Assembly: GCF_028583425.1 (NCBI RefSeq)
Contig: NC_072799.1
Span: 91,126,217 to 91,190,216 of the forward strand
Length of the DNA stretch: 64,000 nucleotides
Direction: 5' to 3'
Source: Eublepharis macularius
Lineage: Eukaryota > Chordata > Lepidosauria > Squamata > Eublepharidae
This document shows, in pieces, positions 8,688 to 18,979 of the stretch; the stretch's first letter is position 1; each line of letters starts with the position of its first letter. A program made the position numbers and the translations under genes. The notes beneath the pieces were generated by a model. It was not told where the DNA came from and did no database searches. It was given only the letters and a program-made list of their open reading frames with translations.

Positions 8688-10195
8688 ACAGACACTGATG
8701 GAATTTTTTTACACCAAAGATAATGGCTAGGCCCTCTTTCTTCACTTGTGAATAGCCTTGCTCTGCTTGATTGAGTGACCTTGAAGCATATGCTAGAGGC
8801 CGTTCATTGTTATATCCCATGTTGTGTGACAATACATCCCCACGTCGTAAGGTGAAGCATCACAACACAAGATCAATTCCAGTGTAGGGTCAAAATGGAC
8901 CAGTACAGGGGTGGGCAATTGTTTTGGCTCTGGGGCCACTTTGTGGGAGCGGAGGTTAGCGGAGGGCTGCACCTTTTAAAATGATTGCATTCATTAGTTA
9001 ACTTTGCATTTCAGAAAAGGTATAAATTGTATCATAAAAATCAATAAATATAAATTAAGTAAAATAGTGGTCGTTTTATTCAATTTATTTATTGTGCTAA
9101 TTTCATATCATCTATAGCTGCAAGCACATTTAATTTTAGAATAAGTTTAATGAGACAAATGTACCCTATCACACTTTTCTACTGTCTTGGTGGGCCACAA
9201 AAAACTCTGTAGCGGGCCGCATGTGGCCCGCGGGCCGCAATTTGCCCACCCCTGGACAAGTAGATCTAAAGATTTCAGCAGCTTCTTAGATTTTTGAAAG
9301 GCTTCTTCTTGCCTCTGTCCCCAGTGCCAGACAGTCTCTTTCCTCAAGAGAAAATGCAAGGATTCAAAGATGGATGAGAAGTTTGGAAGGAATCGATGAT
9401 AATAATTCAACATCCCCAAACAGGCTCTGAGTTCTGTTGCATTTTGTGGTTCTGGGGCCTTTTCAATAGTCATTACTTTATCAGCCAGAGGCTGCACCCC
9501 TTCTTTGTTAATTGTATATCCCAAATACTGTACTTCAAGCTTCATAAAAAAGCATTTGTTCTGTCTTAAGCACAGGCTGGATTCCTCCGATCTTTGAAGT
9601 ACTCGTTCAAGTGTAGAAAGATGTTGTTTATAGCCTGGGCCAGTGATAAAGATATCATCAATTCTAACCACTACCCCAGAAATCTCCTTCAACAAATGTT
9701 CCATAGCTTTCTGAAATATGCCCGGGGCTGAGAAAATGCCATAGGGTAGTAGGTTGTATTGGTACAAGCCTTTATGAGTATTTATTGTGGTGAATTTCTT
9801 GCAATCCTCTTCCACTTCCATTTGTTGGTAGGCTTTGGACATGTCCAAGTTGCTAAAATATCGACCTCCTCCCAACACAGCCAGTAGGTCCTCGGGACGT
9901 GGAATTGGGTAGTTGTCTAATTTTGAGGCTTGATTTGCCATAACTTTATAGTCCCCACAAATGTGAATGGTTTTATCTGGTTTGACTGCAGGGACTATGG
10001 GAGTTGTCCTCTCTGAAAACTGCACAGGAGAGATGATGCCTTCCTTCTCCAGCCTTTCCAGTTCCACCTCAGTTTTGTTCCAAATTGCATAAGGAACAGG
10101 CCTAGCTTTAAAATATTTTGGCTGAGCCCCCTCCTTTATATATATGCTTGCTTTAACACTTTTTAAGGTCCCCAGTCCTTCTTGGAACACTGCTC
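8590..10195 (-). pseudogene. Ty3/gypsy reverse transcriptase and RNase H (Mag/K02A2.6-like)
   Basis: The minus-strand frame 10190-9255 covers the gypsy RT: EGAQPKYFKARPVPYAI, EKEGIISPVQFSE, ICGDYKVMANQ, YPIPRPEDLL, LDMSKAYQQ, NLLPYGIFSAPGIFQ, then VVRIDDIFITG in place of the usual YxDD box, then YLGYTINKEGVQP. These resemble the C-clade (Mag, K02A2.6-like) lineage. The frame is broken by the hAT element 8906-9254. It continues after that element as RNase H (HFDPTLELILCCDA, PLAYASRSLNQAE, KKFHQCLYG), with a frameshift at about 8680 before VTDHK. It is degenerate: the catalytic Tyr is replaced by Arg and there is an insertion plus a frameshift. Confidence 0.85.
8898..9262 (+). mobile_element. 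Charlie-like hAT element inside gypsy RT
   Basis: The termini CAGGGGTGGGCAATT (from 8906) and TTTGCCCACCCCTG (to 9254) are inverted repeats of the CAGGGGTGGGCAAA type. They are followed inward by GGGCCACTTTGTGGG on one side and GCGGGCCGC on the other. The TSDs GACCAGTA (8898-8905) and GACAAGTA (9255-9262) match at 7 of 8 bases. At 349 bp it is non-autonomous. It interrupts the gypsy RT/RNase H frame, so it is younger than that element. Confidence 0.85.
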
Positions 10196-10329
10196 ACGAC
10201 TTTTTGTACTGCTGGCATTCCCTTCAAGTCCAGTTGACATAGTTCTTCCCAGTCTAATCTTAGTTCTTTTAACCAGTTCCTGCCTAGTAAATTTGGTCTA
10301 TCACTCTTTATTACTCTGGCCTGTAAATC

Positions 10330-10581
10330 TCACCATTGCCCTTTATAATTCGCGGGGATCCACACTGACCTTACTACTGGAATATTTTCCTCAGTGTATG
10401 TCTGCAATTTTACTTTTGCATTTTCCAAGGCGTTGGAGTCTATTTTACTCTGTTGATAAGTCTTTTCATTAGTCGTTGTCACTGAAGCTCCTGTATCTAT
10501 CTCCATGCATACAGGTTCATTATTCAGTTCCATAATGACTGTATAGGGTCCCATTGTCATGACTGTGTACAGCCCTGCCAT
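10330..10581 (-). pseudogene. Ty3/gypsy aspartic protease fragment
   Basis: The minus strand encodes PYTVIMELNNEPVCMEIDTG-ASVTT, with the DTGA catalytic motif of a retroviral-type aspartic protease, followed by LQTYTEENIPVV and a C-terminal VWIPANYKGQW. The motif pattern matches the K02A2.6/Mag-like gypsy lineage and precedes the RT frame at 10190, in correct gag-pro-pol order. Between it and gag lies an LTR-like insertion (10590-11768). Confidence 0.75.
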
Positions 10582-10589
10582 GATTGTTA

Positions 10590-11768
10590 TGTCACTAATG
10601 CCACAGTATATTGAATGTCTAATGCTAACCTGTTATATTCTCTCCCTAGCCATGTTCTTTCCATATTATAACTGTTATTCCTCCAGACAAGATGGGCCCC
10701 CTGTTATCTCACAGAACTCTAAGCTAGATGACCTTGGAGACGCCAGGCACCTGCATTTGTTACTTTACCCAGATGGTGGGAACTTAGTATTGTATACTCA
10801 CTGCATAGTCATAACTCGAGATGGGCACGAACAGCAATATGAACAAAAAAAAGCCACGAACAGCCCAATCTGCTGTTCGCAAGCTAGCTGTTTGTGAGGT
10901 CCCGTTCCTGGCGAACATATGTTCGTTCCAAGCCCTCTTCATGGCGTTCATCAGCCATTCATAAAGCCAGACAGTCTGGCGCCTTTCAATCAATTCCCCG
11001 GGCAACATAGGCATGGACTGTCTGAACTTTGTCTGAACTCCTTCTGGCTTTCCTTCTGGCTTGTAACCCCTCAAAGTAGCTTCCAGCAGACAGTCCAGTT
11101 TTTGCCACTGTGAAGAGAACATGACATGAAAGGGGGAGACCCACGGATCATGGTTTTTCCAGGGTCCAATCTCTCTGAAACTTGGGGGGTCTTCAGAGGA
11201 CAGGGAGGACTATGTCCTCTGCAAATTTGGTGGGTATTGGACATTGGGAAGGTCAGTTTGTAATCCCTCAAAGTAGCTTCCAGCAGACAGTCCAGTTTTT
11301 GCCACTGTGAAGAGAAAATGACACGAAAGGGGGAGACCCACAGACTCTCCTTTCCCCGGCTCAAGTTCAGCTAAGTCCCAAGGGGGCCGTTCTGGCTCCC
11401 ACGAACCTCCAACTTCAAACATGTTTGTGAACATGTCATGCCCGTCGATGTTTGTAAATCCCTGTTTTTGGATGGCTACGAACAATGAACATTGTGTTCG
11501 GGTTTTTTTTTCCTGTTCCTGCCCATTTCTAGTCATAAATATAATGGGTTCTCACAGAACCAGAGCAATCCTGCGTGCCAAAATGTAACCGTTGCTGGAA
11601 CGTGGGAAAACTCAAGTATAACATTGACCTTTTGTTTTGAACTGTTACTTCTATCAAGCTCCGTGATGGAGTTCAGACTTGAACTGTAAAATCCTGAATA
11701 AAGCCTTTTCTATTGGAACCAATGCGTGTTCACTGGGGACGGAGGGATCTACCTGCCAGGAACTGACA
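10590..11768 (+). mobile_element. LTR-like insertion, split by hAT element
   Basis: It starts TGTCAC (10590) and ends AACTGACA (11768), with a poly(A) signal in CCTGAATAAAGCC at about 11694. With the internal hAT (10816-11531 plus one TSD) removed, it is about 455 bp, the same size class as the other solo LTRs here (13089-13612, 46532-46994, 59121-59545). It separates the gypsy gag and protease frames. The flanking 5 bases (TGTTA and CCCTT) do not match, so the boundaries are tentative. Confidence 0.5.
10808..11539 (+). mobile_element. hAT-type non-autonomous element with 8-bp TSD
   Basis: The termini TCGAGATGGGCACGAACA (10816) and CCCATTTCTA (11531) are inverted. The TSDs GTCATAAC (10808-10815) and GTCATAAA (11532-11539) agree at 7 of 8 bases. 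The interior contains two inverted or repeated copies of a block with CAAAGTAGCTTCCAGCAGAC (about 11065-11125 and 11270-11330). Same family as 2013, 3812 and 44885. Confidence 0.85.
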
Positions 11769-11784
11769 CCCTTTATTCCTCCCT

Positions 11785-12205
11785 TTATAGAATACATTGT
11801 GTGGACAAGGCTTTCTTCCCGTTCTGCCTCTTCGAAATGGCAAGCTTCCAGCTTCTTTCCTTTGTCTTTAGGAGGATGTGTGTGTGTCTCTCTGGGCCTT
11901 CCTGCAAACTCTGATAATTGCCTCTACATTTTCTGGCTAAATGTCCCACTTTTAAGCATTTATGGCATTGAGATCCTTTATGTCGACAAACCGAGGCCAA
12001 GTGACTGCCTCCACACCTGTAACATCCCTCTAGGACTGGAGTCGTTTGCTTCTGGCTTTGGATTTTATTTAAGGGGTTCACCTGAATGTCTTTGGTGTCT
12101 AGTTGTAAACCTTTAACCTTTTTCACTGCTGCCTCCATGGCTGTCACCAGTTTCACAGTTTTGGCCCAAGTCAGGTTCCCTTCTGACAATAACTTCCTTT
12201 GAAGT
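11785..12205 (-). pseudogene. Ty3/gypsy gag nucleocapsid fragment
   Basis: The minus-strand frame begins with QRKLLSEGNLTW-AKTVKLV and continues to two adjacent zinc knuckles, CYRCGGSHLASVC (C-x2-C-x3-H-x4-C) and CHKCLKVGHLARKC (C-x2-C-x4-H-x4-C). This is the nucleocapsid part of gag. The capsid region that should lie above 12205 is not recognisable, so gag is 5'-truncated. Position and lineage agree with the protease and RT fragments below it. Confidence 0.8.
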
Positions 12206-12209
12206 TATA

Positions 12210-13080
12210 GTAGAGTAGAAGAATAGTAGAGTTCTCTCTACATCCGTCTCCCCTAAAATTCAAATTTTCCAATCCGATTCAAAGTTATTAGCCTAGATCC
12301 AATCCTGTTGCATCAGAGACGCTGTCCTCCTTTCAGTGCAACTAGAGGTGCATAAAAGCCACCTCTCAGCCCCCAAACTTGTCCTATTTCCCCATTTTCT
12401 GCCACATTTATACGGCTCCATTTGGAATGAGAATCGTTTGGGTTGATATTTTCTGGGTGTTGTTAGGAAATGCGCTATTTGCTTGTGCTTTGTTTTAGTG
12501 CCTGCTAGTATTTACTTAGAATAAGTTCCCCCCTTCCTAATATTGTACCCAATCCCTCAATAAACTCCATATTTCTCTCTAAACCTTTAACATCTGTTTC
12601 TGTTGTCCATTTTCTGCTGAATCACTCTCCTTACAGTTACTCACAGCTACTCCTGGTTCCCACTCCCTGCACAAACTAGCAAACTCCCTGCACAAACTAT
12701 CCCAGTTTGAATATGCATGTTCATATCTGTGCCGGGATGTGCTTAGGTGTTTTGGTGGAGGGGCAGTATGCAAAAGTCTTAAATAAATAATCAGTATTTG
12801 CCTTGGGCTGTATTAGGAATATTAAAAGCAAAAATTCCTCTCTAAAACTGCCTTTCCAACCCTCCCTACAGGGCTGAAGCTATTAGTTGTGAGAAGGGAG
12901 ATATCCATCAAGGTTGTGGTAGTGGACAGCAGTTCTGAGGCTCTTTACTATACAGGTTTGTAAGCCAGGCAGTCTCTGGAGTAAGCATCAAACCTGTTGA
13001 AATAGTACAACATGAAATATTTTGATGAAATTATCCTGACAGAAACCCCACCATTAGCACCATTTTATTTTTACAAATTG
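12210..13080. other. No gene recognised
   Basis: No coding motif was seen. An AATAAA lies near 12558. The gypsy homology ends near 12205 and the next defined element starts at the LTR duplication at 13084. Confidence 0.45.
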
Positions 13081-13083
13081 TTT

Positions 13084-13617
13084 CATTATATCATGTCTGG
13101 GCCCCATCCATGCCAATGCTAATACTGAACCAATGTTTCATACTGTAACTTAAAGTCATATTGTCAATGCCATAATTGTTTCTTTCACAGACTTCGTGCA
13201 GATGCTTATTTAACGGACTGTAGAAACGTTCAGTGCTCATGACCTTGTAGACTACTCACTCCCAGGCATTGCTATGTATCGACTTTGATCTTTTGCTTTC
13301 TCAGTGACTCTAACGGATAGTACAAATATGCGAGATGTTCTCACATAAAGTGCCCACCAAAATTATGTTTATTATTGGGAGGGGGAAGGAGAAAACATAT
13401 GTGTTGAAAGGAAGGGTTTTTCCACAGATTCCCATTCCTGCCAATTTCTTGCTCTCACTGCTTAGATGCTTACCTTGCTTCTGAGTAACCCTATGGACAT
13501 ATCTGTGGAAATGATTTGATTTCTAAATAAAACCATTTAACCAAGAGCCTGGACTTCTTGCTGCAATGGTACAGGGATCTGTCTGCCATATCCTGTCATC
13601 CATAGACTGACACATTA
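13084..13617 (+). mobile_element. Solo LTR with 5-bp TSD
   Basis: The LTR runs 13089 (TATCATGTCTGG, where the expected TG is mutated to TA) to 13612 (CATAGACTGACA). It is flanked by CATTA on both sides (13084-13088, 13613-13617). A poly(A) signal AATAAA lies near 13527 in TTCTAAATAAAACCATTT. The last ~100 bases match the LTR at 46532-46994 in reverse (AATAAAACCATTTAACCA, then GAGC-TGGACTTCTTG). No internal region remains. Confidence 0.8.
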
Positions 13618-13619
13618 AC

Positions 13620-14262
13620 TTAAAAAAAAATCAAACTATGGAACATTAGCTGTTAAAAGATGTGCACTGCAAAGTTGTCATTTTCGGGGTGATTTATACT
13701 ACTGGGATGAATGTTAAATTAATTGTTGTCACTTATAGAATAATTAATAGATATTTTCCTTGTAACACCTTAATCAGTTCCAGCACAGTGATTATCATTT
13801 TAATGTGGATTATTCTAATTATCTTTTAGAAATACTAAAATATTATTAATCCATTATCATTAGTGATGGCATTTATGGCATGTATGTTTTCTCTTGGGCT
13901 TTAATGTCTGACTCGCTCAGAGGAATTCAGAATTGTACTCCCACCTGATACACAGTGCCATATAAAGCAGAATTATGCCCTTCTAAATACATTAAACTTC
14001 CATGGACTTGTATAGAACTCTGCTTAGTATAGAGATTTGATTTGTCCCACTTACTGTAATTGCCAACCCAGATGCCTGGATAAGAGATCCATGACTGGAT
14101 TTTCCACAATTTTAAAAAAAAATGAACAGCACAAAATGCAAAAGTTCGACTAGAACGCTCCTCTCTGATACGCTATTTGTTTAATCACCGGGCATTCTTT
14201 TACATGGAAGAGTGTTAAAATCATGACTTGTTGCATTTGTAGTTTGTAATGCCATCCTTCCG
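13620..14262. other. No gene recognised
   Basis: AT-rich sequence with no open frame of note, no tandem repeat and no identifiable element. Confidence 0.5.
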
Positions 14263-14266
14263 TCTC

Positions 14267-14694
14267 AATAGGGTTGCTGGTCCCCCGGTGAGGGTGGGGG
14301 ATCCCCTGCTCCCAGCCTCCGCCTCTCATCCGTCACCACTCACCTGGCTGGTAGGGGAAAGGGCATGGGAACAGGCCTCCTGGGGCCAGCTCCTGACACA
14401 GCATGACAGTATCACGCCCAGGAGTGAAGGCATTGTTCAGGCCCCAGGAGTGCTCCCGGGCTTCATGCTGGCCTGTTTTTAAAGAGTCAGCCTATTTGGG
14501 GCCCATGTAGGCCTGGTGCAAAGTCCAGGAGCACTCCTGGGGCCTGAACAATGACTTCACTCCTGGAAGTGACATCATCATGCTGTGCCAGGAGTGGGCG
14601 CATAGTTTGACTGTACATGAGGAAGTCATAGAGGTCAGTTCTGTTTCTCCCCACCTGCCAGGAGGGTAAAGGGATCTGGCAACCCTACATTGCA
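14267..14694. mobile_element. Foldback MITE-like repeat
   Basis: The outer ends AGGGTTGCTGGTCCC and GGATCTGGCAACCCT are inverted repeats, with TA next to each end. The arms share CCAGGAGTG, CCTGAACAATG / CATTGTTCAGG and AGTGCTCCCGGG / CAGGAGCACTCCTGG. It is non-coding. The superfamily is not certain. Confidence 0.6.
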
Positions 14695-14699
14695 AGACT

Positions 14700-15510
14700 T
14701 TACCACTGCATTCTGCTGCATATGTAGACCAGGCCACAGTAAGATTAAAGTCACATTTTAAATTCTGAGTTCTGGTCTATATCACTTGTGATCTACCAAG
14801 CCAAGCACATATACAAAGGGGCCATATGTGATGACTATCAGGGTTTCAGTCCCTTGTCTGTCACCCATCTGGGACAGCAAACACAGAGGTGTTGGCAAGC
14901 ATCCGGCAAAACACAATATATGGCAAGTAGATTATTTTAAACTCAGTGTGTTATAAATTGTCCAGAATGGCACTATTGTGAACTTTTTACATAAATTTGA
15001 ACCAACCATTATTTAAATAAAAGCCTTTTAAGATCCTACTTTTGTCACTAGGAAAAGTGTTTTGCACTGCTGCACAGGAATAAATTAATATCATTCTTAC
15101 TGGGATTGATAATTTCTCAAGGTTAAATTCTTCCCTTGACTTAGCAGACTCTATAGCTTACTTTGTGCAAGAAATTTATAGCATGCCTTATCAGGTCTCT
15201 GATTTGCCCTTAGGTACTGAAACATAGAGGAAAGTAAATGTTACCTTTTTTAAAAAAAGGAAACAACCTCCCCCCCCCATGTCTTCTAGCCACATTTTAA
15301 TTATAATTTTGAATTTAAATTTAAAATACTTTACATGCTTACTGTAATGAGAAATTTTAATGGGAAACACTTTATACACTTACTGTAATGGGGTTTAAGG
15401 ATGAATTTCTTCTCTCCTGCGCTGATATGAAGTGTGATAACTTTATGAGGAGAGAAGAACTCAGTTTAAACTTTCCTTTGCATTCTCCCTCAGTGTTCAC
15501 TTGTCTAACA
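14700..15510. other. No gene recognised
   Basis: Mostly AT-rich and non-coding. A run of C (15272-15280) and several A/T runs occur. Nothing else supported. Confidence 0.45.
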
Positions 15511-15514
15511 GGTG

Positions 15515-15650
15515 GGCTATCATATTTTTATCCCACCTTTCCTCTAAGGAACTCAACATGGGCTGTTCCCTCCTCCATTTTATCTGCACAATGATCATAT
15601 AGGGTAGGCTGAGAGAACGAGAGTGGTCCAAAGTCCCCAACCTTCAAGTA
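15515..15650 (-). repeat. SINE 3' body fragment
   Basis: TATTTTTATCCCACCTTTCC-TC followed by CCCTCCTCCATTTTATC is the reverse of the common squamate tRNA-SINE tail (GGGATAAA preceded by AAATGGAGGAGGG). The tRNA head is missing. Confidence 0.6.
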
Positions 15651-15683
15651 GAATCTGACGTCCCGGAATTAAAATTGATTTCC

Positions 15684-15875
15684 AGATAACGGAGGAGTTA
15701 GCCGTGTTAGTCTGTAGTTACAAAATAGTAAAGACTCCAATAGTATCTTTAAGACTAACCAACTTTATTGTAGCATAAGCTTTCGAGAACCACAGCTGCC
15801 TTCATCAGATGCCGAAAACAAACCATCTTGCATGCATGCCTCTGACAAAGAGAGCTGTGGTTCTCTTTTATAATC
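15684..15875. mobile_element. Hairpin repeat with hammerhead-like cores
   Basis: The left part (15690-15815) is the reverse of a repeat reading CTGATGAAG, a stem, TTCTCGAAAGCTTATG, CTACAATAAAGTTGG, TTAGTCTTAAAG and ending GTGTTAGTCTGTAG. The right part (15838-15865) carries a second, opposite CTGACAAAGAGAGCTGTGGT. Related tails occur at 28097-28200, 42923-43000, 43560-43655 and 53318-53345. Non-coding. Confidence 0.6.
15781..15808 (-). ncRNA. Hammerhead-like core (CTGATGA / GAAA)
   Basis: On the minus strand CTGATGA is followed by AGGCAGCTGTGGTTCTC and GAAA, then GCTTATGC. The opposite copy near 15841 keeps a perfect six-pair stem (GAGAGC, UGUG loop, GUUCUC with one G-U pair) but has lost the GAAA. 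Each copy is therefore defective somewhere. The ancestral sequence fits a hammerhead core. Stem III was not resolved. Confidence 0.4.
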
Positions 15876-17095
15876 CATGTTTCCTACGGAGACTCAAGTC
15901 GGATTACAACATTTAAAAAAACCAATTTAATCAGACAAGAAGTTCCTTCAATAAACAATGGATCATTCTCTGGTGGGGGAGGAAACCTTTTCAAAACTCA
16001 CCTGCCGCACTCCCCCTCCCCATGATCAGAACCACCTGCATCCCTTTAAATGAGATCAAATTTGACTCACTTGTAAAATGAGAGTTAAAGGAAATAGAAT
16101 CTAGCTTAGACTCTGGTTTACATGAAATTATTGAGGCCAACCCAAATGACACAAAGCATTCTATAGAATCCTTCATCAGGCAGATGTTACAAAAATTTAA
16201 AAAATGGAGGAAAAAAGCAAATGTTCCAGGTACAGAGCTGACACGGCCAATACATATTGTCCTACGGGGTCACCACAAATTGCTGGTGGCTGCTCCTGCC
16301 AAAGAACAAGGGCGCTGCCCATCAGAGTGAAACACACTGCCAGACAAACATCATCCTTGTGAAGTAGGCATGGATCAGCTGAGTTCTGCAAGTGGCCAGA
16401 CAGACTCTTAACCTTGCTCCCTTTGCTCTAACTGACAGTGGCTCTTTGTTCTAATGCAGATCTTTGCTTTCTTGGGAGTCTTTTTAAGTGGAGAGGTCAG
16501 AGTTCATGCCTATGCCTTTGATATGCAAATTGTGTTCCCCAGCACTGTAGCTTGGCTTCTCTACTTTTTTTAACAAAAGTCATCTAATGTATAGGTTGTA
16601 TTAATTCCCCTTAGACAGCAGCAATGCTTTATTTAAACTATTGACCTCACAGGTACAGAGATAATGGGGCTAAATTGCTGAGGATTTCTGCGACAAAAAA
16701 GTTTCTTTACCTCTTAAGTTTTGTGAACTCTCACTTCAACTATTCTTTTTCAGATGTAAATTACTTTTTTTGCATATCCAATGGAAAACAAGCTCTATTA
16801 TACTTTATGACTTGATCCAGCTGTAAACATAACTCAGATATTCAATATAGATTGCAATTACTCTTACACAAGGGAAGAGCTTAGCCCAGAGGCCAATCTG
16901 GTGGCATATATCTGTCGCCAATTATCAATTTTTCTTTATAGTGTATGGTTAGGAGCTGAAGGGAAGCTAATAAGATGTTAGAAAGCTGAGAGAAATGCAA
17001 AATATTAGGCCATTCAGTTTCATTTTCTCAGGAACTGAACACTTGATAACTGACAAGTTCACATGTCCAGTTAAATGAATCTTTCTCATATTTGT
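15876..17095. other. No gene recognised
   Basis: No conserved coding frame was seen. Short minus-strand frames at 15991-16391 have no recognisable domain. Confidence 0.4.
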
Positions 17096-17100
17096 TTCAC

Positions 17101-17101
17101 A

Positions 17102-17133
<32 letters not shown>

Positions 17134-17394
17134 AGCAGCAGCAGCAGCAACAACATTCAATTTATATACCACCCTTCAGGACAATTTAACACCCACTCAA
17201 AGCAGTTTACAAAGTATGTTATTATTATCCCCACAACAATCACCCTGTGAGGTGGGTGGGGCTGAGAGAGCTCTGAGAGAGCTGTGACCAATCCAAGGTT
17301 ACCCAGCTGCCTCCAAGTGGAAGACTGGGGGATCAAACCTGGTTCTCCAGGTTAGAGTCCCACCACTCTTAACCACTACACCAAACTGGCTCTC
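17101..17394 (-). repeat. Sauria-type tRNA-derived SINE, full length
   Basis: In reverse it starts GAGAGCCAGTTTGGTGTAGT-GGTTAAGAG (box A), then a box B-like region, GCTGGGTAACCTTGG, CCACCTCACAGGGTGATTG, and the Bov-B-like tail TTGTCCTGAAGGGTGGTATA-TAAATTGAATG. It ends in a (TTG)n/(CTG)n/(GTA)n microsatellite at 17101-17150. The Bov-B-like tail implies mobilisation by Bov-B, present at 55975-57587. Confidence 0.9.
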
Positions 17395-17399
17395 AGTTT

Positions 17400-18320
17400 G
17401 GTGTAGAATAGAATCTTCAATTGAATAGAATCTTCAGTTATGGTTTCCATAACTGCTTGTCATTTAAATTCACTCTGTTTATTTCTCATATTTGCATTTC
17501 ATCTTTCCTCCAAAGTACTCAGAGTTTCCACCACAATCCTGTGAGGTAGCTCAGGTTAAGTAGGTAAGTTACAAAATTTAGTTTTTGAACAATTTGAACT
17601 CACAGCTCTCTATTCTAAATCCAACAGGAATATACCAGCCTGACTCTCCATTTGGATGGGAGCTAGTTAAATAGTACTCTTGTTTTCCAAACCTGATGAT
17701 CACCTAATTGATTTTTATGTAATATATTCAGTGCTAGCCTCTTTGCCCTGCTGCAGCCATTCATAAAATGTTGTAAGCATTAAGCTTTGATTTAAGGGAT
17801 GTTATAGTGAACATATAGATGCTTAGCCTTTGTATGACAACTTGTGAAAAATCACAAGTTGTTTTATGTCTCTTTAGCCCACAGATTAATGGACAACATC
17901 TTAGCCCATTACTCAACAATTAGACTGTTTAGGATCTGGACTTTTATGAGAGTTATTAGGCTCTGAAAGATGTTCTGGTCCTTACTGTGAAAACTTTAGT
18001 CCTTGGCTATTAAAAGCAGATTCACACATCCATCTTCATCACTGGATAACTCATCAATTGAAAACTCCCAACTGAATATGTGAAATCACTCCATAATTAT
18101 TCCATTACCTGTGGGCCTAAGTTATCATCATGCACAAGAAGGTTGCTACACATGATTAGCATTCTGAAAGGCTAAACTGGAAGACAAAAACCTCCCATCG
18201 GCCTTTGAAGATAGATGAGCGTACAGAACTCCACCCCACACCTGCAACACGAAAAGGATATTGTTTACGTACCAGTGCACATTCAAGTACATCTACATTC
18301 ACCTCCTCTTAAAACTCTAC
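17400..18320. other. No gene recognised
   Basis: AT-rich and non-coding. A CACAAGTTGT short inverted repeat lies near 17855. Nothing else could be supported. Confidence 0.45.
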
Positions 18321-18344
18321 TTCCGTGCATAGATCTCCTTTTCT

Positions 18345-18597
18345 TGATCAGAACCAGGGTGTTGTAGTGGTCCGTGGACCCGATAGGACAGAGAGAGACT
18401 CAGGTTTGAATGCCAACTCTACTATGGAGGCTTGCTGGATGATTTTAACGCCAGTTGCGTTCTCTAGGCCTAATCTACCTCACAGGGTTGCAGTTGTTAT
18501 GAGGATAAAATTGAAGCAAAGGGAATAACATTGTGTGACTATAAGCCTCTTTGAGTTCCCATTGGGAACAAAAGAGGGGTATTAATAAATGTCCTTA
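18345..18597 (+). repeat. Older tRNA-derived SINE copy
   Basis: A degenerate head (GGTGTTGTAGTGGTCCGTGG, CAGGTTTGAATGCC) is followed by GCTTGCTGGATGA, CTACCTCACAGGGTTGCAGT and TTCCCATTGGGAAC, and ends GGGTATTAATAAATG. This is the second squamate SINE subtype (GATAAAATGG body, TATAAATAAA tail), diverged. Confidence 0.75.
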
Positions 18598-18702
18598 TCA
18601 TGAGACAACATGAAACCTCTGTCTATAGAGTTTGATTTTCTGAAAAACTGTTTTGTTTCGCCTAACCAGTCATGACAAGAAATCAAGTCATGAACAAGTG
18701 TA

Positions 18703-18977
18703 AGGACAACCAGGGCTTTTTTCAGCTGGAATGTAGTGGAACGGAGTTCTGGAACCTCGTGAAAATGGTCACAGGGCTGGTGGCCCCGCCCCCTGATCTC
18801 CAGACAGAGGGGAGTTGAGATTGCCCTCCACACCGTGGTGCGTCACAGAGGGCAATCTAAACTCCCCTCTGTCTGAAGATCAGGGAGCGGGGCCACCAGC
18901 CATATTACCATTTTCTCCGAGGGCAACCCACTGAGTTCCACCACCTCTTTTCCCAGAAAAAAAGCCCTGAGGACAAC
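18703..18977. mobile_element. hAT palindromic MITE copy 1
   Basis: The termini CAGGGCTTTTTTCAGC (18711) and CAGAAAAAAAGCCCTG (18969) lie inside perfect 8-bp duplications AGGACAAC (18703-18710, 18970-18977). The interior is a hairpin whose arms contain CACAGGGCTGGTGGCCCCGC, CCCCTGATCTCCAGACAGAG and GGGAGTTGAGATTGCCCTCC. Same family as 25639, 44331, 62198 and 63070. Confidence 0.9.
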
Positions 18978-18979
18978 AA

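Noticed and set aside
10585..11773. 5-bp TSD for the LTR between gag and protease
   Set aside because: TGTTA and CCCTT differ, so the boundaries stay tentative.
17075..17287. Thr/Ala-rich frame
   Set aside because: It is the (ACT)n(GCA)n microsatellite at the end of a reversed Sauria-type SINE.
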